Source: Akkermansiaceae bacterium | GTDB lineage: Bacteria > Verrucomicrobiota > Verrucomicrobiia > Verrucomicrobiales > Akkermansiaceae | Length of the DNA: 7,471 bases | Assembly: GCA_028293225.1 (NCBI GenBank) | Contig: JAQGPE010000580.1 | Span: 1 to 7,471 of the forward strand | Direction of reading: 5' to 3' | In this document: in pieces, positions 5,863-7,471 of the stretch | How the letters are laid out: each line of letters begins with the position of its first letter | Numbering within the stretch: position 1 is the stretch's first letter | Made by a program: the position numbers and the translations under genes | The notes under the pieces: model-generated | The model's input: only the letters and a program-made list of their open reading frames with translations | What the model was told of the DNA's origin: nothing | Databases searched by the model: none

Positions 5863-7386
5863 ATGACCGCACGAGAATACGGCCGCTTCCTTTACCATGA
5901 GCTGAGCCCGTCGCCCTACCGCGCCCGCACCACGGCGCGCCTGACGCTGGGTGCGCTGCTGGTGATCACGGTCATGCTGGCTTTCAAGATGCCGCTGCTT
6001 TCCATCGGCCCCTATCTGCTCTTCCTCGGTGTGCAGCGTGACGGCTTCTTTTCGCGCGTCGCCATCTTCGCCTTCTTCCTGGTATTCCTCATCGTCAGTG
6101 GATTGCTCACCGGGCTGACCTTTGCCGCGTGGGACGATCCGTGGCTGAGGCTGCCGCTGACCGGGCTGCTTTTCTACGGTGGCTTTTATCTCATCCGCAC
6201 CTTTGCGGAGCCGCGCCTGGTCACCGGCCCGCTGACCATCCTCAGTCTGGTCACCTATCTTTACGATCAGATCCCGAATCCAAATCTCATCTTCGATCAG
6301 ATCGGCTGGCTTTGGGCGATCTTCGGCCTGATGGCGGTCACCATGCTGCTGATGCAGTGGATCATTCCGCCGCCATCGCTTTATCGCCTCTCCCGTCTGG
6401 ACATGCGGGCCTATCTCGTCAGTGCGGAGCGGAAGCTGATCCAGCGCGCCTTTGTCCGCCCTGCCGCCTTCCCCGGCGAAGGCTTCGCACTGGAAAGATT
6501 GCTGGGCACGCTGAAGAAAGCAACCGGCTCAAAGGACCTGAGTGCCCGGCAGGGCAAAAATTGCCGCGATCTGGCCAGCGGCGTTGAGGCACTCGTCCAG
6601 GTTGCCGCTTCCCCGTCTGGTGCCGCGGGCCGCCCACTGCTGCTGAGCGCCGCCCGCAGAGTGCGGCAACTGCGCTTCCAGATCCTCTGGCCTGAAAGAT
6701 GGCGCGGCGCTCCTTCCCCATCCGTGCCGTCCGTCTCGGAAACCGCACCGCTTCAGAAAAGCCTGCATGAACTGGACCTGATCCTGGAGCGCGCAAGGAC
6801 CGACACCACGCCGCTTCCCAAGGCCGCCGTCCGTCTGGTCCCGGAGGACTTTACCACGAACCCAGAGTATCATCGCTTCGCTCTCCGGGGGACGCTGGCC
6901 ACCCTGTTCTGCTATCTCTTCATGACGGCTGCCCACTGGGACGGCATCCATACCTGCATGGTCACCTGCATCATTACCGCGCTCGCCTCCGCGGAAGCCC
7001 GCACGCGCAAGCAGCAGCTCCGTATCGCGGGGGCGGTGCTGGGCGGGATCTGCGCCTTTGCCTGCGCCATCTTCGTGGTGCCTCACGTTCACGACTTCAC
7101 CGGCTTTCTTCTTCTGATCGGCGCCGGCACGTTCATCGGCGCATGGATCACCCACGGCAATGAGCGCTACAGCTACATCGGCCTGCAATTCACCCTGGCG
7201 CTCTATCTGATGCTGCTGCAAAGTACTCACGCGGTGACGAAGCTGCAACCGACCCGCGACCGCTGGGCAGGCATTCTGCTTGGGACGCTCGTCATGTGGG
7301 CTGCCTTTGCCCGCCCCGGCAGAAAAGCGATCGTCGAACCGGGTGACGAGGGTGGCTTGAGTCACCGTGAAAGCGCACCCGGGTAG
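5863..7386 (+). CDS. mdtO: MdtO-like FUSC-family inner-membrane permease, short at the C-terminus
   Basis: Inner-membrane transporter of the FUSC (fusaric acid resistance)/AaeB superfamily; relatives export aromatic acids and some drugs, driven in known cases by the proton gradient. The product is 507 residues. An N-terminal helical bundle (about residues 24-168) is followed by a cytoplasmic stretch (about 170-335) and a second bundle (about 340-484). Family matches recalled from E. coli MdtO are HELSP near residue 13, FTTNPEYHRFALRG near 330, WDGIHTCMVTCI near 359, GAWIT with ERYSYIG near 427-440, and DRWAGILLGTLV near 466. MdtO is 683 residues and continues well past the last helix, whereas this protein has only about 25 further polar residues. 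The start lies 12 bases after the mdtN stop without a Shine-Dalgarno, consistent with operon translation. It could be a natural short form or an eroded end. The transported substrate is unknown. Confidence 0.9.
   Translation: MTAREYGRFLYHELSPSPYRARTTARLTLGALLVITVMLAFKMPLLSIGPYLLFLGVQRDGFFSRVAIFAFFLVFLIVSGLLTGLTFAAWDDPWLRLPLTGLLFYGGFYLIRTFAEPRLVTGPLTILSLVTYLYDQIPNPNLIFDQIGWLWAIFGLMAVTMLLMQWIIPPPSLYRLSRLDMRAYLVSAERKLIQRAFVRPAAFPGEGFALERLLGTLKKATGSKDLSARQGKNCRDLASGVEALVQVAASPSGAAGRPLLLSAARRVRQLRFQILWPERWRGAPSPSVPSVSETAPLQKSLHELDLILERARTDTTPLPKAAVRLVPEDFTTNPEYHRFALRGTLATLFCYLFMTAAHWDGIHTCMVTCIITALASAEARTRKQQLRIAGAVLGGICAFACAIFVVPHVHDFTGFLLLIGAGTFIGAWITHGNERYSYIGLQFTLALYLMLLQSTHAVTKLQPTRDRWAGILLGTLVMWAAFARPGRKAIVEPGDEGGLSHRESAPG
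7339..7382 (+). repeat. Nested inverted repeats at the end of the permease gene
   Basis: CCGGGTG (7339-7345) pairs with CACCCGG (7376-7382), and a competing pair GGTGAC (7342-7347) with GTCACC (7361-7366) lies inside it. Both sit in the last codons, just before the stop at 7384-7386. No run of T follows, so this is not a standard intrinsic terminator. It could stabilise the mRNA end or simply reflect local composition. Confidence 0.35.
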
Positions 7387-7471
7387 TGGCGGCAACGAAG
7401 GAGATTCCCCTGAGTACCTTTGACCGGAGCGTAAGGTTCGGTTTACAAATTCTTCGCCCCACGGTGTAGCA
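7387..7471. other. Downstream tail without recognisable gene
   Basis: The 85 bases after the permease stop contain an AAGGAG (7398-7403) but no ATG, and no hairpin followed by T residues. None of the three frames resembles the C-terminal domain missing from the permease. Confidence 0.6.

Noticed and set aside
6529..7395. Minus-strand open frame of 288 codons
   Set aside because: It lies opposite the MdtO-like permease and is explained by codon bias; it has no domain or ribosome-binding site.
2511..7468. TACACCGT at 2511-2518 and its inverse ACGGTGTA at 7461-7468 as ends of a mobile element around the operon
   Set aside because: Eight matching bases over this distance are expected by chance; there is no transposase, target duplication or longer match at the ends.
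7410..7469. 19-codon frame starting CTG, seven bases or so after AAGGAG
   Set aside because: CTG starts are rare and the peptide is not recognisable; the Shine-Dalgarno-like sequence is probably chance.

Overview
The window looks like chromosomal DNA of a high-GC, Gram-negative bacterium. The best guess is a Verrucomicrobiota relative or a similar PVC-group or environmental didermic bacterium. This rests on one exported protein built of LamG/concanavalin-like and Ig/FN3-like modules, a lipoprotein TolC-type channel, and genes that mostly lack Shine-Dalgarno sequences. The taxonomic guess is inference; there is no rRNA or marker gene here.

Layout: positions 1-2220 (minus strand) hold the first 740 codons of a large exported multidomain protein that runs off the left edge. 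Positions 2221-2861 are a 641-base divergent intergenic region. Its left part is rich in inverted repeats and would be the untranslated leader of the minus-strand gene. Its middle is AT-rich with a possible minus-strand promoter. Its right part has a 12-bp perfect palindrome, a spaced direct repeat and one clear Shine-Dalgarno sequence. Positions 2862-7386 (plus strand) are a tight four-gene operon: TolC-family outer-membrane lipoprotein, YtcA-like small membrane lipoprotein, MdtN-like membrane fusion protein and MdtO-like FUSC-family permease. The last 85 bases hold no recognisable gene.

The operon encodes a complete tripartite export pump of the MdtNOP/AaeAB (aromatic acid or drug efflux) kind. 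The FUSC permease sits in the inner membrane, MdtN bridges the periplasm and the TolC-like protein opens the outer membrane; YtcA is a conserved small companion of unknown job. The first three genes are joined by ATGA stop/start overlaps, so translation is probably coupled. Compared with the Escherichia coli ytcA-mdtN-mdtO-mdtP cluster, the outer-membrane gene has moved to the front and is of a different OEP type. The permease also stops about 25 residues after its last membrane helix, without the C-terminal cytoplasmic domain of the E. coli protein. No regulator gene lies in the window, so the substrate cannot be read from context.
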